Counted from the stretch's first letter, positions 42,870 through 54,720 are shown. The stretch is DNA of 64,000 nucleotides from Cladocopium goreaui (GCA_947184155.2 CAMXCT020001112.1:642001-706000), one strand, 5' to 3'. The notes: a model not told the origin generated them from the sequence alone. Numbers and translations are program-made.

Positions 42870-45432
42870 TTCTTGGAGACGACTCAATGATTAACCTAAT
42901 TCTTTCAGGTGCTGTTGCGAAACTCGCTACTTTCTAAGTGATTCTTGAAGGTAAGTCAATGTTCAGTCGAGGGTCGCTTGGGACATTTTACGACATCTTA
43001 TGACAGTTTATTGTGACGCTTTCTTATGACAAGTTATCACGTGTTCTTTCACAAATTACCGAGTTATCCCCACCAACTGGCATTCTATCTCAATCTGCCA
43101 TTCTTTATGGCATTCTATCTATTTCTATTTGACATATTTTCTGACATCCTATCTGCCATTCTATATGTGGCGTGTGTTCGGGTCCATGCGTGCCCAGCTC
43201 CGGTAGAAAAAAAAGGGGGGCGTGCCGTGCCGGTGCCGAGCTGGCGGCGAAGGTGAGATTCGTTGCACCTTTGTGTTAAAATCTCGAGACCCGAGACCGT
43301 GGCAGGTGCGGAGAAAAAGACAAAAAAAAGACAGGAAGAATGACTGGTAGTTTCTAAGTAGCTCTATTGATTTACACTAAGTAAGTGAGTGACTGGTTTC
43401 TAAGTGAGTTCTTGTAGCCATTTCACCAGCCCTGAAGAATGATACGCCTGAAACACATCGTGACCACGCGTGACGTAGCGGCTGACGCAGTAACGACGTA
43501 GCCACGGCACATTGGCCTTGCCGCATGGGGTGCAGCTCGCAGCAACCGATCTGGGTGAACACCAAGCTGTGGAAAGATGATGCAGCCATCAAATGGAATG
43601 GCTGAACAGGGGATTTAGCATCAAACATGCTGGTTTTAATATATATATATATATATATATGTTTTGATGGGTTCATCAACGATACGGATTTTTCCTGCAT
43701 CAAAATAGGGATGTGACATATGTGACAAAGTGCAATCTCCAGGAGTGCTTAGTACACTGGGGGCTCCGGGCATCTCAGGGGATTGATATCTTCAGATGCT
43801 GGTATGAAACCGAGAATCTAATCAGGATGGACACCACAATGAATGGGTGCCTGGAATTCACTCTCCAATCTATACAGTAATTCAGCCGGTTTTTTCGGCC
43901 GGTCGGGATATCGAGAAGGAGGCCTGTTCTAAAATGTCCAAGAAATGGATTGTTTGCCAGGAAAATTGGCCAAAAGATGGTTTGGTTGAAAGTAAGATCT
44001 ACAGGAAACACCAGTAGACCCAAACCACCAGATATAATCAGTTGTAGTCATACTTGGACGTGCAGTTGAGGTGACTTTTATGGGTATAACCGGTATAACC
44101 ATGGTATACCATGGTTATAAACCCCATAAGTATCCATAAGTTGGGATATAATCCCTTTAACTATAGTCATGTATCCACTTAATTGCAACTGGAACTGCAC
44201 TTGAAACTAGCCATGTCCGTTTTGAGGCTTCCGTTCAGCAGTTCCCAGCTTGGTGACGGAGCAAAAGCTCGGGTTCGCTCGGGTCGAACGAATCAACACT
44301 ATTGACAGTTGGCGCCGTGACAGCACAATTGTCTCAAGGATTTTAAGTCAATTGGCCTGAGAACAATCGCCAACCTGATGATGAGTGAAGGGTTCTTTGT
44401 TCCCTCATCACCAGGGGAAGGGAGGGGACCAAAAGTGGACGCCTAAACTGTGTGCAATGCTTCACAGGAGGGGATGTTGACTCCTAGAGACTTACCAGAA
44501 ACTGATTGTTGCTTGCTCTCTCCATACTCGATACTCTCCTCCGTTGAACACGAAGAACTAGGGTTCTAGACAAAAACAATACATTGCTATAACTATATAT
44601 GTCAATGTGTGGTTGTGTGGTTGTCTTGAGTGATTTACTATAGAGTTTTACCAAACATTTACATTCTGGGGTCCTATTTGGGTTCTGAAAATAAGTACCC
44701 CTAAAATAGATATAGATAGTTGTATCAGCATAATTCATGGTTAAATCAGCATTTGATTGCATGTCATTGCTGGAGAGCGTCAATCTTTGGTCCACGTTTG
44801 CCCAAGCTCAACGGGGCGCTTCGATAGGACTAGCAGCCCACGATGCGCTAAGTGTGGAAGGGGAGACCGAAGACCGGTACGACCAAACTGCTAAGGCAAC
44901 CATGTCTGGTTTCCAAGGTATCTTCTCTGAATATGTCATACGTGAACATGAGATATCCAATACACCCAATCAGGCAAGGATCGATTCCATATCGGGTCTC
45001 TTCTTCAAAACGAACAATCTACGCCCAAGGTTTCTCCTTTCTCAAAGATGTGGCCCAACTATTAGTCGATTCCGGTTCGTTAGGATGAAAAATTCTGATC
45101 TACCTTATAGTCTATAATAGTTCACATCATAAATAGCTGGCGAGCTGAACATGTCTTCCACCAGAAAAGCGATTCATCTCCATATCACCCAAAAAAGTCT
45201 GCCGCGACTCTGGTTGTACCCACATTTTTTTCGGGTCATCCATCCATTGGAACCGAAGTGCGCCGTCGTCGACACCACTGCATATTGCGACCCCAGCAGT
45301 GACAGGAAACGACCAGGAAACTGTCTACGCCACAAATGAAAGAAACTGACATGTTTCGCATCGTTTCAGCATGTTTCATCATGTTTCACCCTAGACTTCC
45401 CTCACAAAACAATAAAGAATTGAAAAATGCAC
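42870..45432. other. MITE-poor interval with unresolved ORFs
   Basis: Unusually free of the short elements common elsewhere. Open frames at 43377-43703 (minus) and 44737-45117 (plus, 126 codons, containing GETEDRYDQTAKATMSGFQG) lack splice sites and recognisable motifs. 42960-43160 repeats GGCATTCTATCT and TGACATCCTATCTGCC phrases. A short AT microsatellite is at 43640-43660. Confidence 0.35.
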
Positions 45433-45538
45433 CGTTTCCTCCATGTCTTCCACCGCTGGGTCACCGAAATTGTCCCAGGCGTCACTGCAACACGAAGGGC
45501 CGTTCGCCCCACATCGGCGATGAACTGGGAGAGCTGAC
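45433..45538 (-). CDS. Probable internal exon, unknown protein
   Basis: TTTGCCGCCAG precedes and GTGCAT follows 106 bp. Two frames are open. One reads SQFIADVGRTALRVAVTPGT and the other CCSDAWDNFGDPAVEDMEET. The borders are good but the frame is unresolved. Confidence 0.47.
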
Positions 45539-45578
45539 CTGGCGGCAAAGGATTCGGATGAGAATCAGGATTCTCAAA

Positions 45579-45910
45579 TACCCTCTGGTTATTTAACATA
45601 GCTATTGAACATGGCCCATTCATAGTTGATTTCTCTATTAAAATGGTGATTTTCCATAGTTATGTTTGTTTACCAGAGGGTATCTCAAATGGATTCTTAA
45701 ATGGCTTGATTGGTGTAAATAATTACAAGTCCGCTAGATCGATGTCTTTTTTTCCATGACTATATAATGGTTTTCAAACCCCCAAACCACAAGCTTTATG
45801 TTACCCTCTGGTAAACTAACATAACTTTGGAAAATCACCATTTTTAATATGGGTAAGTCCACTATTTCTATGGCCATATTCAATAGCAACTGTTAGTTTA
45901 CCAGAGGGTA
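45579..45910. mobile_element. Two MITE family B copies (45579-45682, 45802-45910)
   Basis: Both complete. The second, with ~180 bp of its right flank, is duplicated at 47346-47647. Confidence 0.85.
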
Positions 45911-46088
45911 AATGATCTGGGTCCATGTTCCACCTATTTCCTCGGATTTTAGTCCCGGAAGACCAAAATTATCTAATGACAAGCATAAATTCATAAGTTA
46001 GAAATATTTGGTAACAACAATCATAGTAGTAATAATTTTAACAATAGCATTAAATTAATAGTGATATCTCAGATAATATAACCATCAT
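45802..46088. repeat. Segmental duplicate (partner 47346-47647)
   Basis: Both copies start with a family B MITE, then share GATCTGGGTCCATGTTCCAC or CATCTGGGTCC, CTCGGATTTTAGTCCCGGAA, TCTAATGACAAGCATAAATT and a stretch ending GATATCTCAGATAATATAAC. They differ by point changes and a small AAT expansion in the second. The unit may be a larger non-autonomous element or a local duplication. Confidence 0.85.
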
Positions 46089-46212
46089 ACATATTCATAA
46101 ATCAGAAATAATCATCATATTCATATAGTGATATATCAGATTAATATGTGATATTAATAGTTATATATTAAGAAACATCATATTCATAGTGATATATCAG
46201 ATTCATATGTCG

Positions 46213-46361
46213 ATTCCATCCCCGCCCTCCCTGGCACCAGCCTCGCTCTCCGGCACGGAGACCGCCTTTCGCATCGTCAGCAGCGGCAGCGCAGCCGGGT
46301 AGACGGGGGTGGGCAGCGTCAAAGCGGGCGCGGTGCTGTGGACCTGGGGCGCCGTTAGGCG
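46213..46361 (-). CDS. Candidate exon, Pro/Ala-rich unknown protein
   Basis: After GTCCTCCCAG the minus strand is open for ~50 codons, reading LTAPQVHSTAPALTLPTPVY then PAALPLLTMRKAVSVPESEA. This is GC-rich within AT-rich flanks. No obvious donor was found. It may be a linker region of the same gene as the exons on either side. Confidence 0.4.
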
Positions 46362-46628
46362 CTGGGAGGACCATCCCAGAGATCAGTGGTGAATCACCCG
46401 GTTCAACGCTAAGTCCCCCACAAAAAAAGTGGGCTTATCATGGGTGATCCCATAGCCAGGTGATAAATATGGTACTGAACCGCGATTCGTGGGATGAGAT
46501 CCTCCAAGAAACCATTGAAAAGTATAGCTATAGCAACCCAAAAAGATGTAGAAAAGGTTGACTTGATCAATCTTTATCTCTTTGAATTGACATGTCCCCC
46601 CTTTTTGTGAGGTTAGTTAAATCCCTTT

Positions 46629-46738
46629 TACCCTCTGGTAATTTAACATAACTATTGGAAATCACCATTTCTGATGGGTAAATCAACTATTTCTATGGCC
46701 ATGTTCAAGTTCGCAAACTGTTAGTTTACCAGAGGGTA
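46629..46738. mobile_element. MITE family B copy
   Basis: Its right half (CATGTTCAAGTTCGCAAACT) matches the copy at 47346-47456, which indicates a recent common source. Confidence 0.85.
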
Positions 46739-46741
46739 AAT

Positions 46742-46904
46742 CATATGAGCCATGGTCAATACTCACTATATGGTTGATGGTCATCCCATCCATAATAAGG
46801 ATCCTTATATATAATGGTTATTATAAATCCCATTAAATCACCATTGGATGACTAGCCCCGTTTTTAATGGTTATTAACCATGAGTATTGACCATAGCTCA
46901 TATG
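46742..46904. mobile_element. MITE family G copy
   Basis: ~163 bp with terminal inverted repeats CATATGAGCCATGGTCAATA and TATTGACCATAGCTCATATG. The left half recurs alone at 19433-19530. It abuts the family B element at 46738. Confidence 0.8.
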
Positions 46905-46929
46905 AACCCCCTATGAAATCTCATGAAAT

Positions 46930-47092
46930 TCCCGAGGCCCGTCTCTCTCTCTTGCTGCGGCACCGAAGCCGCAAAGGCCAAGCCCAGTGCTCCAGAAGTG
47001 GCCACCGTGGAGGGCTGCATGGAGGGCGAAGGCATCGTCATGGGCATCTTAGGTGACCACTCCTCCTTCAGCTTTGCCAGGCCATGGCCTAC
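46930..47092 (-). CDS. Candidate exon, Met/Pro/Ser-rich unknown protein
   Basis: GGCTCCCAG precedes a minus-strand frame reading VGHGLAKLKEEWSPKMPMTM then PSPSMQPSTVATSGALGLAF. The plus strand is open across the same block (EVATVEGCMEGEGIVMGILG), so strand support comes mainly from neighbouring exons. The 3' border is approximate. Confidence 0.36.
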
Positions 47093-47345
47093 CTGGGAGC
47101 CGGAAGCCGTGGTTTTTTTTGGTTTTTTGGGGAAGTGGCCAGTGTTCCCATGTTTTTTGGGGAAAAAAAACAGCTCTGCTTTGTTTGATGGTTGTTAGAA
47201 TCTAGGGATGGATGTTTTTTTTCCCTTTGGGTCAGCCCTGGTTTTTGTTGATGGATCCTCTCAGTAGGTGGATGGGGGAAAACGACCTGTGGACCTTCAC
47301 CATGGAACATATAATCAAGACATTTCTCGGTGTTTCGACCATGCT

Positions 47346-47647
47346 TACCCTCTGGTAAACCTTTACAGAACTATGGAAAATCAGCATCTTTAATGGGAAA
47401 ACTCACTATTTCTATGGCCATGTTCAAGTTCGCAAACTGTTAGTTTACCAGAGGGTAAATCATCTGGGTCCATGTTCCACCTATTTCCTCGGATTTCAGT
47501 CCCGGAAGACCAAAATTATCTAATGACAAGCATAAATTCATAAGTTAGAAATAATTGATAACAACAATAATAGTAATAGTAATAATAATAATAATTAATA
47601 ACAATGGCATTAAATTAATAGTGATATCTCAGATAATATAACCATCA
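47346..47647. repeat. Segmental duplicate with MITE B (partner 45802-46088)
   Basis: The left 111 bp is a complete family B MITE (47346-47456). The shared flank ends at GATAATATAACCATCA. Confidence 0.85.
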
Positions 47648-47649
47648 AC

Positions 47650-47809
47650 TGCCTTCAAGCGCCTTGCATTTTTCTTCCATTCCAAGCCCAACGTTCCCAT
47701 CGTTCCCAGGTGCAGCTCCCAGGACGGCGCCAAAGCCCAAGAGTAGCAGATCTCGAAAGCCGCCCCAGCCCTCCCCGGCTTCGGTGGAAAGGTCCATGCC
47801 AGCGGCCTC
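47650..47809 (-). CDS. Candidate exon, unknown protein
   Basis: TTGCCCCAG precedes a phase-0 frame EAAGMDLSTEAGEGWGGFRD, then a hydrophobic LLLLGFGAVLGAAPG and LGMEEKCKALEG. It is open to about 47650. A membrane segment is possible. No strong donor seen. Confidence 0.38.
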
Positions 47810-47859
47810 CTGGGGCAAGCCGGGGTCCACCAGTTGGTAAATGGTTCATGGTTTATAGC

Positions 47860-47985
47860 TACAAGGTGGTGCTCCCCCAGTTATAAGTTGGTTTATAAAC
47901 CCCATTAACTATAGATATATCTACCATAAACCATAGTTATTGGAGTTATAAACCAACTTAGCTAACTATGGGGCACCACCTTGTA
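47860..47985. mobile_element. MITE family C copy
   Basis: 126 bp, with ends intact and nearly identical to 40850-40977. Confidence 0.88.
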
Positions 47986-47989
47986 TGGA

Positions 47990-48742
47990 ATATAGGCCAT
48001 AGCTATGGAATAATCTAGCATAATTTTTCACATGGCTATGGAATATAATGATTGGATGATTTGACATCATTTTTCACATAGCTATGGAAGCCCATGGACT
48101 TATAGTTGATTTACCTACTGTGGTTCACCTGCACCAGCTGGTAACTAGTGGGATCCCTATGAAACGTTGTAAACAATTGGACTTTTTTCGGGAGAAATCA
48201 TCTACCAACTGGCGATTTGGATTTCGTATCCTGTGGATGGAAATCCATGGTCATGGGGGGTGGGCCATTTCCCAACTTTGTGGGGGCCCCACCTGGATGA
48301 TTTACCTGTTGAAAATGGTCATGTTCCATGGCTGTGGATTGAATGAAGATCAAATTACCAGAGGAAAAAGTGAGAAATATGATGATATACCAGAGATGTT
48401 GATTGTTCACGATCTTTGGGGTGGGTAGGAGTTGAAGGGGCTCATAATATGCTGCAACCCGATTGGTGGTCAGTAGGAGACACTTCATTGTGTGTGAAGT
48501 CAGAGGTATGAACGACAAGAATCCCTTCACAAATGCCATCGGCTTTGCCATGAGAATAGCCAACATCGGTTAGTCCCAGCCCCAACATAGATGGGTATGG
48601 ATCAATACCTATAGATACAGTTTATTAGGGGATGAACATCCATTTACCAGCTATTTTGATGTGAACTACAGGGGTACAAGGTTTTGACACACTGCCAGAT
48701 GTTTAGTAAGCCTTCAATCAACTCAGTGGCGGCCAAGGTCAC
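47990..48742. other. Interval with MITE E, no supported exon
   Basis: 48588-48700 is a family E copy ending with the shared phrase GGGGTACAAGGTTTTGACAC. A plus-strand frame at 48084-48428 is open for 114 codons but has no recognisable feature. Confidence 0.4.
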
Positions 48743-48832
48743 CAAGGCCTTGGATTTTTTGGTTGAAGTCCAGGGCCCGCCCCAATTTCCGTCCTGCATG
48801 GCTCGCTTAACCTTTGCGGCCTGAAGATCCTC
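48743..48832 (-). CDS. Probable internal exon, unknown protein
   Basis: Acceptor CTCCGCCCCAG and donor GTGACC enclose exactly 30 codons in phase 0, reading EDLQAAKVKRAMQDGNWGGP then WTSTKKSKAL. The beginning is helical and continues the charged character of the coiled-coil exons upstream. Confidence 0.5.
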
Positions 48833-49096
48833 CTGGGGCGGAGAGGCTGAGAAGTGGTGCTAGAACCGCTACAAATCCCAGCAGACGTACCTCAAAGAGA
48901 AACCATGGCAGGATTTGGGTATGTCTTTGTGAGGTATGATCATGGCAGGTATATTTCTATATCATCTATGAACCATCGAAAACACCGGCTCGGTATACCT
49001 TCCAGAGATGAGGAGATGGGAAAGACCAGGTGATCAGCATGCCATCCAGAAATTTATCCGAAATCTCCATCCCCATCAACTTTTGTAAAACATACA

Positions 49097-49211
49097 TCTG
49101 GGTAAATTATAATATTTCACTAACCTGAATCTTGCGGCCATTTGGGGATGATTTCCCTTATTAACTATGATTCCAGTGAGGTCGCAGTGAGGTCGTTATA
49201 ATTTACCCAGA
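49097..49211. mobile_element. MITE family D, uninterrupted copy
   Basis: 115 bp with 16-bp terminal inverted repeats (TCTGGGTAAATTATAA and complement). It shows the empty-site sequence for the 12-kb insertion. Confidence 0.9.
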
Positions 49212-49355
49212 TATGTAACCCCATTCACATACCCTTTATGGGACTCGTCTTGGTGCTTCAAATCCCCCAATACCCTGGAATTTCATGGGTTTTTCATCCC
49301 ATTTAAGTCCACATGTTGTGGAGGGTTGTCCAACAAAGGGTATTTTTCATGCAGT

Positions 49356-49872
49356 TACCCTCTGGTAAACTAACATAGCTATGGAAAATCACCATTTTTA
49401 TATAATGGGAAAATCCACTATAAATCACCATTTTCAATAGCTACGTTAAATTACCAGAGGGTAAATCCTATTTTGTCATTGCTGATTCTATCCTCATTGT
49501 TTCAAGAAATGCCACTTGAGCCCGAGGTGTTGTTTGTTGGATTCCAACCTGTGAACGACACTGTTTACTCAATATCCAATGTTTGTCGGTTATATCAGCT
49601 GCCCTCCAGTATACCAACGTGGATATGGAAAATCCACGCTATCTCGCTCAGACAATTATCAGAAAACTCAAGGTGGATTGCCATATCTTTGTCAGGTTAG
49701 TGGAGGGTCAACTAACCTAGAATCCAACCGCATTCCAATCTGATTTCAATATCCAAGTAAATTCCATTACCCTCTGGTAAACTAACATAACTATGGAAAA
49801 TCACAATTTTTAGTGGGAAAATCCACTATAAATCACCATTTTCAATAGCTATTTTGACATAACCAGAGGGTA
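49356..49872. mobile_element. Two MITE family B copies (49356-49463, 49768-49872)
   Basis: Both carry the same AAAATCCACTATAAATCACC core, so they belong to one subgroup. Confidence 0.85.
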
Positions 49873-49985
49873 AAACCTCCAGATTCATCCATTTTCCAGT
49901 ATCTCCGTATCCCAGTCTCCCCATAGAACCAAGTCATATCACTATGAACATCTATGAACCCATGAAAATTTCGGTGACCTCATAC

Positions 49986-50078
49986 CGCCGGACACGTCTC
50001 CTCCAGGGTCTTCAGCTGCTCCGCCGCCTCAGAGAGCCGCAACTTCTCCTCTTTGATGCGACCCTCCAGCGCTTCCAG
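49986..50078 (-). CDS. Coiled-coil exon
   Basis: A GAGGTGCAG acceptor and a GTATGA donor enclose exactly 31 codons in phase 0. The translation is LEALEGRIKEEKLRLSEAAE then QLKTLEETCPA. Hydrophobic residues at heptad a/d positions and dense Glu/Lys mark a coiled coil. Together with exons at 50540, 51858 and 52890 it looks like one coiled-coil protein gene. The partner and function are unknown. The frame is also open 5' of the acceptor (GLEVQ), so an alternative acceptor is possible. Confidence 0.65.
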
Positions 50079-50126
50079 CTGCACCTCCAAGCCGGAAGTT
50101 TTTCCAAAACCGCTACACCATGAAGG

Positions 50127-50232
50127 TACCCTCTGGTAATTTGTTACATAGCTATTGAAAATGGCCATTTATAGTGGATTTTCCCATTAAAACTGGTGAT
50201 TTTCCATAGTTATGTTAAATTACCAGAGGGTA
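50127..50232. mobile_element. MITE family B copy
   Basis: Complete; 50 bp from the coiled-coil exon, inside an intron. Confidence 0.85.
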
Positions 50233-50539
50233 CACCATGAAGGTAGGAAAAGAAACATCCGGAAACATGGTGGGAAGTTCCGCAAAATTGTCTGGAGTCC
50301 GAAGAAAAAAGGATTGGTGGATTGGTTTTGTTGGGAAAATCTTCACCGGAAACCATGGATTTTTTCAGACATTTCATGTGGAGGCGTCCTGTAAGATTTT
50401 CCTTAAAACCAATCCATTGATGGGAGGTTTTTATCCCAAAAAATGCCATTCAAATATCCATAAATATCCATGACAATCATACATGACATGGTTTGAAAAT
50501 GGCACAGGTTTGAACTCAATCATCTACCAGGCCATCTAC

Positions 50540-50591
50540 GGCCGGGCCTCTTCTTCCGTCTCCACTTGCTTCACCGCGCTCGCCTGCGTAT
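50540..50591 (-). CDS. Small exon, probably coiled-coil protein
   Basis: TTTGAAAAG and GTAGATGG border 52 bp that read TQASAVKQVETEEEARP. It is charged and helical like the neighbouring exons. Its short length makes it less certain. Confidence 0.4.
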
Positions 50592-50939
50592 CTTTTCAAA
50601 GCGACTGGGTCAACCCATGTCAAGATAAATGGAGAAGTAAAATATGAAATACTTAGTAAGTTGGAAAAGTCAATTAATATGAACATATGAATATATATAT
50701 ATATAATATATATATATGAATATGATATGGAAAAAGTCAATGAATTAGTACATTTCCCATCATAAAATTCAGTTGATTCAGTTGCAAATCCAACCTTTTC
50801 TGCATCCTTTTGGATGCCACCCAGCAACACGAAAAAAATATCTAAAAGTTGAACACGAATGGTAGGCCATGAGGGGTTCACATCATCCATGGCATTCCGA
50901 GAAACTTGTTCTTATCCAAGTTCATCATCCCTTTATCGT

Positions 50940-51535
50940 TACCCTCTGGTGAACTAACATAGCTATTGAAAATGGCCATAGAAATAGTGGATTTTCCCAT
51001 TAAAAATTGTGATTTTCCATAGCTATGTTAGTTTACCAGAGGGTATGAAACATGGTTTGCGTTATTTGGTCGCTCCATGGTGTTGCATAGCATGGCCTTC
51101 ACTGCGCTTTGAAGGCCTGGCCTTCAAAGATGGGGAAGGTGGTTTCCTTTTTATGGAACACGCAACATCTTCGACAAACATCCGCATAGACCCCAAAAAC
51201 AACATCCGCACCCTCACCATACAACATCCGTACCCTCTGGTAAACTAACATAGCTGCAGAAAATACCCCATTTATAGTGGATTGACCCATTAAACATGGT
51301 GATTTTCTATAGTTATGTTAGTTTACCAGAGGGTATCTTGTAATTAGGTGGATACTTGGAGGATCATCCCACGGATCGCTAAAATGTCTGTGGTTTTCCT
51401 AACAGCGATCCGTCCCCATTTCGTCGTTTACCCTCTGGTTGTGTCAAAATAGCTATTGAAAATTGCCATTTATAGTGAGTTTTCCCATTAAAAATGGTGA
51501 TTTTCCATAGTTTTTTGTAGGTTTAGCAGAGGGTA
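50940..51535. mobile_element. Three MITE family B copies (50940-51045, 51231-51335, 51429-51535)
   Basis: Three complete copies within 600 bp, in the same intron. The first two are in opposite internal orientation to the third, judged by which arm carries TTAGTTTACC. Confidence 0.82.
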
Positions 51536-51857
51536 TCCCGTCTATAAATAGATGGTTTACCTATGGTTATGAAGTTATGACACGAGTTGTGGGATGATCC
51601 TCCACACACCGGAGGCGAATGGAACCATTACTATCCAAAAAAAATATCCCGAATATCCACCGTAAAAACCATATAAAACATGACAAAACCAGGTGAAACC
51701 AGGTTAAACTACCATTAAACCAATAAAACTACCTGGTTTGTACATTAAAACTACCATTAAACCAGGTGAGTACTATAATTAGTACATTAAAACCAGGTTA
51801 AACCATTCAATCTCCATGCATAGTATGCCACCAGTTGCTCCAGCAACCCCGTTGTAC

Positions 51858-51921
51858 CTCAACCTTCGCAGCGTCGCCTGCGGTCTGGTCATTCGCTGCC
51901 TGACGAGTGGTTTCAGAAGTG
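51858..51921 (-). CDS. Small exon, probably coiled-coil protein
   Basis: CAGTCCACAG and GTACAA border 64 bp. The frame in best agreement with its neighbours reads TSETTRQAANDQTAGDAAKV. A second frame is open and Arg/Leu-rich. Confidence 0.45.
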
Positions 51922-51954
51922 CTGTGGACTGGGTTGGTATGAATAAATACCATG

Positions 51955-52055
51955 TGGTATATATATATACATATATACATATATATATACATATACATAT
52001 ATACATATACATATATACATATATATACATATACATATATATATATATACAATAT
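51955..52055. repeat. (ATATAC)n microsatellite
   Basis: Alternating purine-pyrimidine TA/CA repeat. Confidence 0.95.
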
Positions 52056-52310
52056 ATGTTCATATACATATACAAGATACAGACTAGTTTCAAATCAATA
52101 CAACGTATTATAATATATCCACATACTGCGTCACATACTCGTGTAAATGTCGTGTTTGAATCTGGGATTTGCAACACCCAATGGACGGTTTTCACCAAGT
52201 TCACCCGATAATCGCGTGACCCGCAACGTGTCGCAACGTCTAAATGATCCTGGTTGATGGGATTCCCCGATTGTGAATGATTGTGATACAATAAACCCCA
52301 ATAGCATTCA

Positions 52311-52544
52311 TTATTCTCTGGTAAACGTTTGCATAACTATGGAAAATCATCATCATTTTTCATGGGTAAATCAACTCCTATTTCTATAAATGGGCCATTT
52401 TCCATTGCTTTTTGTTTACCAGAGGCTAATTTGAGTAGTATACCCTCTGGTAAACTAACATAGCTATGGAAAATCACCATTTTTAATGGGACAACTCACT
52501 ATAAATGGCCATTTTCAATAGCTACGTTAAATTACCAGAGGGTA
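52311..52544. mobile_element. Two MITE family B copies (52311-52427 diverged, 52441-52544)
   Basis: Arranged almost head to tail, 13 bp apart. Confidence 0.8.
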
Positions 52545-52889
52545 GTCCACGCAATGGTGGTTCCAGGCTTCTAGATGCGTAAAAATCAACTAATACCCCA
52601 GTTGAAACATCCAAAAACTCGCTTTGCATGGAAGCGAGTTTAGCAACCTGTTCAATTACCAGAGGGCAATCATCCATTATTGCTGGAAGAAAAAAAAACA
52701 TTAAATCCCGATAAATCTTACTATTTGCCATTAAATCTCATTATAACTAAATTATATGAGTGCAATTCCATATGGTCATCATTAATGGTCCTTGTATTTA
52801 AATTCCATTAAATCCCATGGAAAATCCCATAAAATAACCCATTTTATCTCACGAAAATCCCTGGAGAATCATAGTCCACAACCCAATCC

Positions 52890-52947
52890 TAGTCCATAGA
52901 TCCGCCTGAAGTGCATTGGCATCAGCCTCCCTTACGCGAACATCCGC
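52890..52947 (-). CDS. Exon of coiled-coil protein
   Basis: ACCTCCCAG precedes a phase-0 frame ADVRVREADANALQADLWTR. No GT follows; a GA donor (ACTAG|GATTGG) would fit dinoflagellate practice. The charge pattern suggests a helix contiguous with the downstream exons. Confidence 0.47.
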
Positions 52948-53009
52948 CTGGGAGGTCAAGAAGTTGTTTGGAATACTACATGATATTATGTATAGATAAT
53001 GTAGAATAA

Positions 53010-53135
53010 TATATATATAGGTAGATAGATAGATAGATAGATAGAGATAGAGATAGAGATATAGATAGAGATAGAGATAGAGATAGAGATAGAGATAGAT
53101 GGATATATATATATATAATATATATATATATATAG
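53010..53135. repeat. (GATA)n/(GATAGA)n microsatellite
   Basis: Starts as GATA tetramers, becomes GAGATA hexamers, then (TA)n. Confidence 0.96.
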
Positions 53136-53139
53136 ATAG

Positions 53140-54170
53140 CTATATTCTCTAGATTTTGTAACCATGCCAATATAGTTGATTCTGCTCATTTGTGGCTTGT
53201 TCACTGGGAGACCAGGGGTGGGACATTGATGATGAACCTATCCAGTCATGCCTCTGGGCAACTCCGTTGATACTATCGACATTGATGATGCACCTATCCT
53301 TATTTCACTAGACATGATGATGGCCATCATTTTTGTTGGGCCACTATGTCGCACTATCATCATTGCGGCTGAGTCGCAGGGGCTGACACCTGATGAACAT
53401 ATCCCGATTGCGCATCAAAGTCTTTCATCACCAGCTGTTGCTGCACTCCCTGGTAGTTCAGGGGCGCGTGCGCCGGCGCGTGGCCTAGGTCTAGCCAGAC
53501 CCAAAGGCGTTTTGTATAACCAGACTATACCCAGGTGTTAAGTGTCATATCTAATCCTATATATCTATATCTAACGTTGACATATCTTACAGAGGCTATA
53601 GACCACTAATGTTATATCTAATGTTGTTAATCAGTGGACATATGTTAACTAAGGCTATAAACCACTTGTCTGAGCAGACTGCATTCTTTTACAAAGCTGA
53701 AAACTTCGCCTTTTCTGGCGGTTCCTCTTCACCAAAGTGAAGAGAACAACGAACCAATTCAACTTTTTCCAAAACTTATTCCAAGTTCTGGCCTGGGGCT
53801 TTTCATCGAGAAAGATGTGGGTTTCACCCCGTTAATTGTTTCCCGTTTGGAAATTGGACACCTTGAAATGCTGGTGGAGTTTCCCACCTCGCCCAGAATC
53901 AGGCCACGTCAGGGATGGATTGGAACTTGGAACCACCAACCCCCAAAAAAATATTGGTAAAAATGGATCATCAATAGTTGGATATAGTGATTCATGGATC
54001 AATGATCAATAATTATATAGTTGGATATTATCTTGGGGATTCATGGCTTTGTCACATCAATAGTTGGATGTAGGTGGGGATTCAGAAGCTTTTTGTCGCG
54101 ACTGAAACTTGGGCATCACAGTTTTTGTTCGCCGAAAAACAGGCATTCTGATGATCTCCACGTTGGTATT
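53140..54170. other. Interval without a supported exon
   Basis: A plus-strand frame at 53248-53541 is open for 97 codons and GC-rich in its second half (SGARAPARGLGLARPKGVLY), but no splice sites or motifs support it. It is MITE-free. Confidence 0.35.
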
Positions 54171-54172
54171 GG

Positions 54173-54515
54173 TACCCTCTGGTTATGTCAAAATAGCTAT
54201 TGAAAATGGCCATAGAAATAGTGGATTTACCCGTTAAAAATTGTGATTTTCCATAGTTTTTTGTATGTTTACTAGAGGGTAACAGCTGATTTTTTCGTGG
54301 TTTTCCAGTTGCAAGATATGGCTATGGGTCAAAGCCGTGTACCTTCGTGAACCCCAACATCGCTAGGATCTATGGATCTTCATCGAAAAAGTGCCACAAA
54401 TTTGGGCTACCCTCTGGTAAACATACAAAAAACTATGGAAAATCACCATTTGCAATGGGTAAATCCACTATTTCTATGGCCATTTTCAATAGCTATGTTA
54501 AATTACCAGAGGGTA
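54173..54515. mobile_element. Two MITE family B copies (54173-54281, 54408-54515)
   Basis: The first has the ends GGTTATGTCAAAATAG and TTTTTTGTATGTTTACTAGA, as does 51429-51535. The second has AAACATACAAAAAACTATGG, as does 57742-57855. These define two sequence subgroups. Confidence 0.82.
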
Positions 54516-54577
54516 GATCCCCATATTCAGGTATCAAACCAGTATGACAAGGGGGCCATCATGACGGGGGCTTATAC

Positions 54578-54720
54578 CACAGGTGTCTCAGGCAGTCCCA
54601 GTGGCTGATTCGTTGTTCCATGGGTGCTGCTACCCCACCAGGGCTGGTGGCGTAGGCATTGGACAACGTGGAGGGATCCGCATTCACACCCTGAATTCCG
54701 CAGTTCATGAAGAAGGCAAC
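54578..54720 (-). CDS. Probable internal exon, unknown protein
   Basis: CTTGGCCCAG and GTATAAGC flank 143 bp, fully open in one frame: VAFFMNCGIQGVNADPSTLS, then NAYATSPGGVAAPMEQRISH and WDCLRHLW. The start is hydrophobic. The frame is also open 5' of the acceptor (FQCYVSLVHLAQ). Family not recognised. Confidence 0.58.

Noticed and set aside
44737-45117. 126-codon plus-strand gene
   Set aside because: No splice sites, motif or compositional support, and opposite to every other supported exon.
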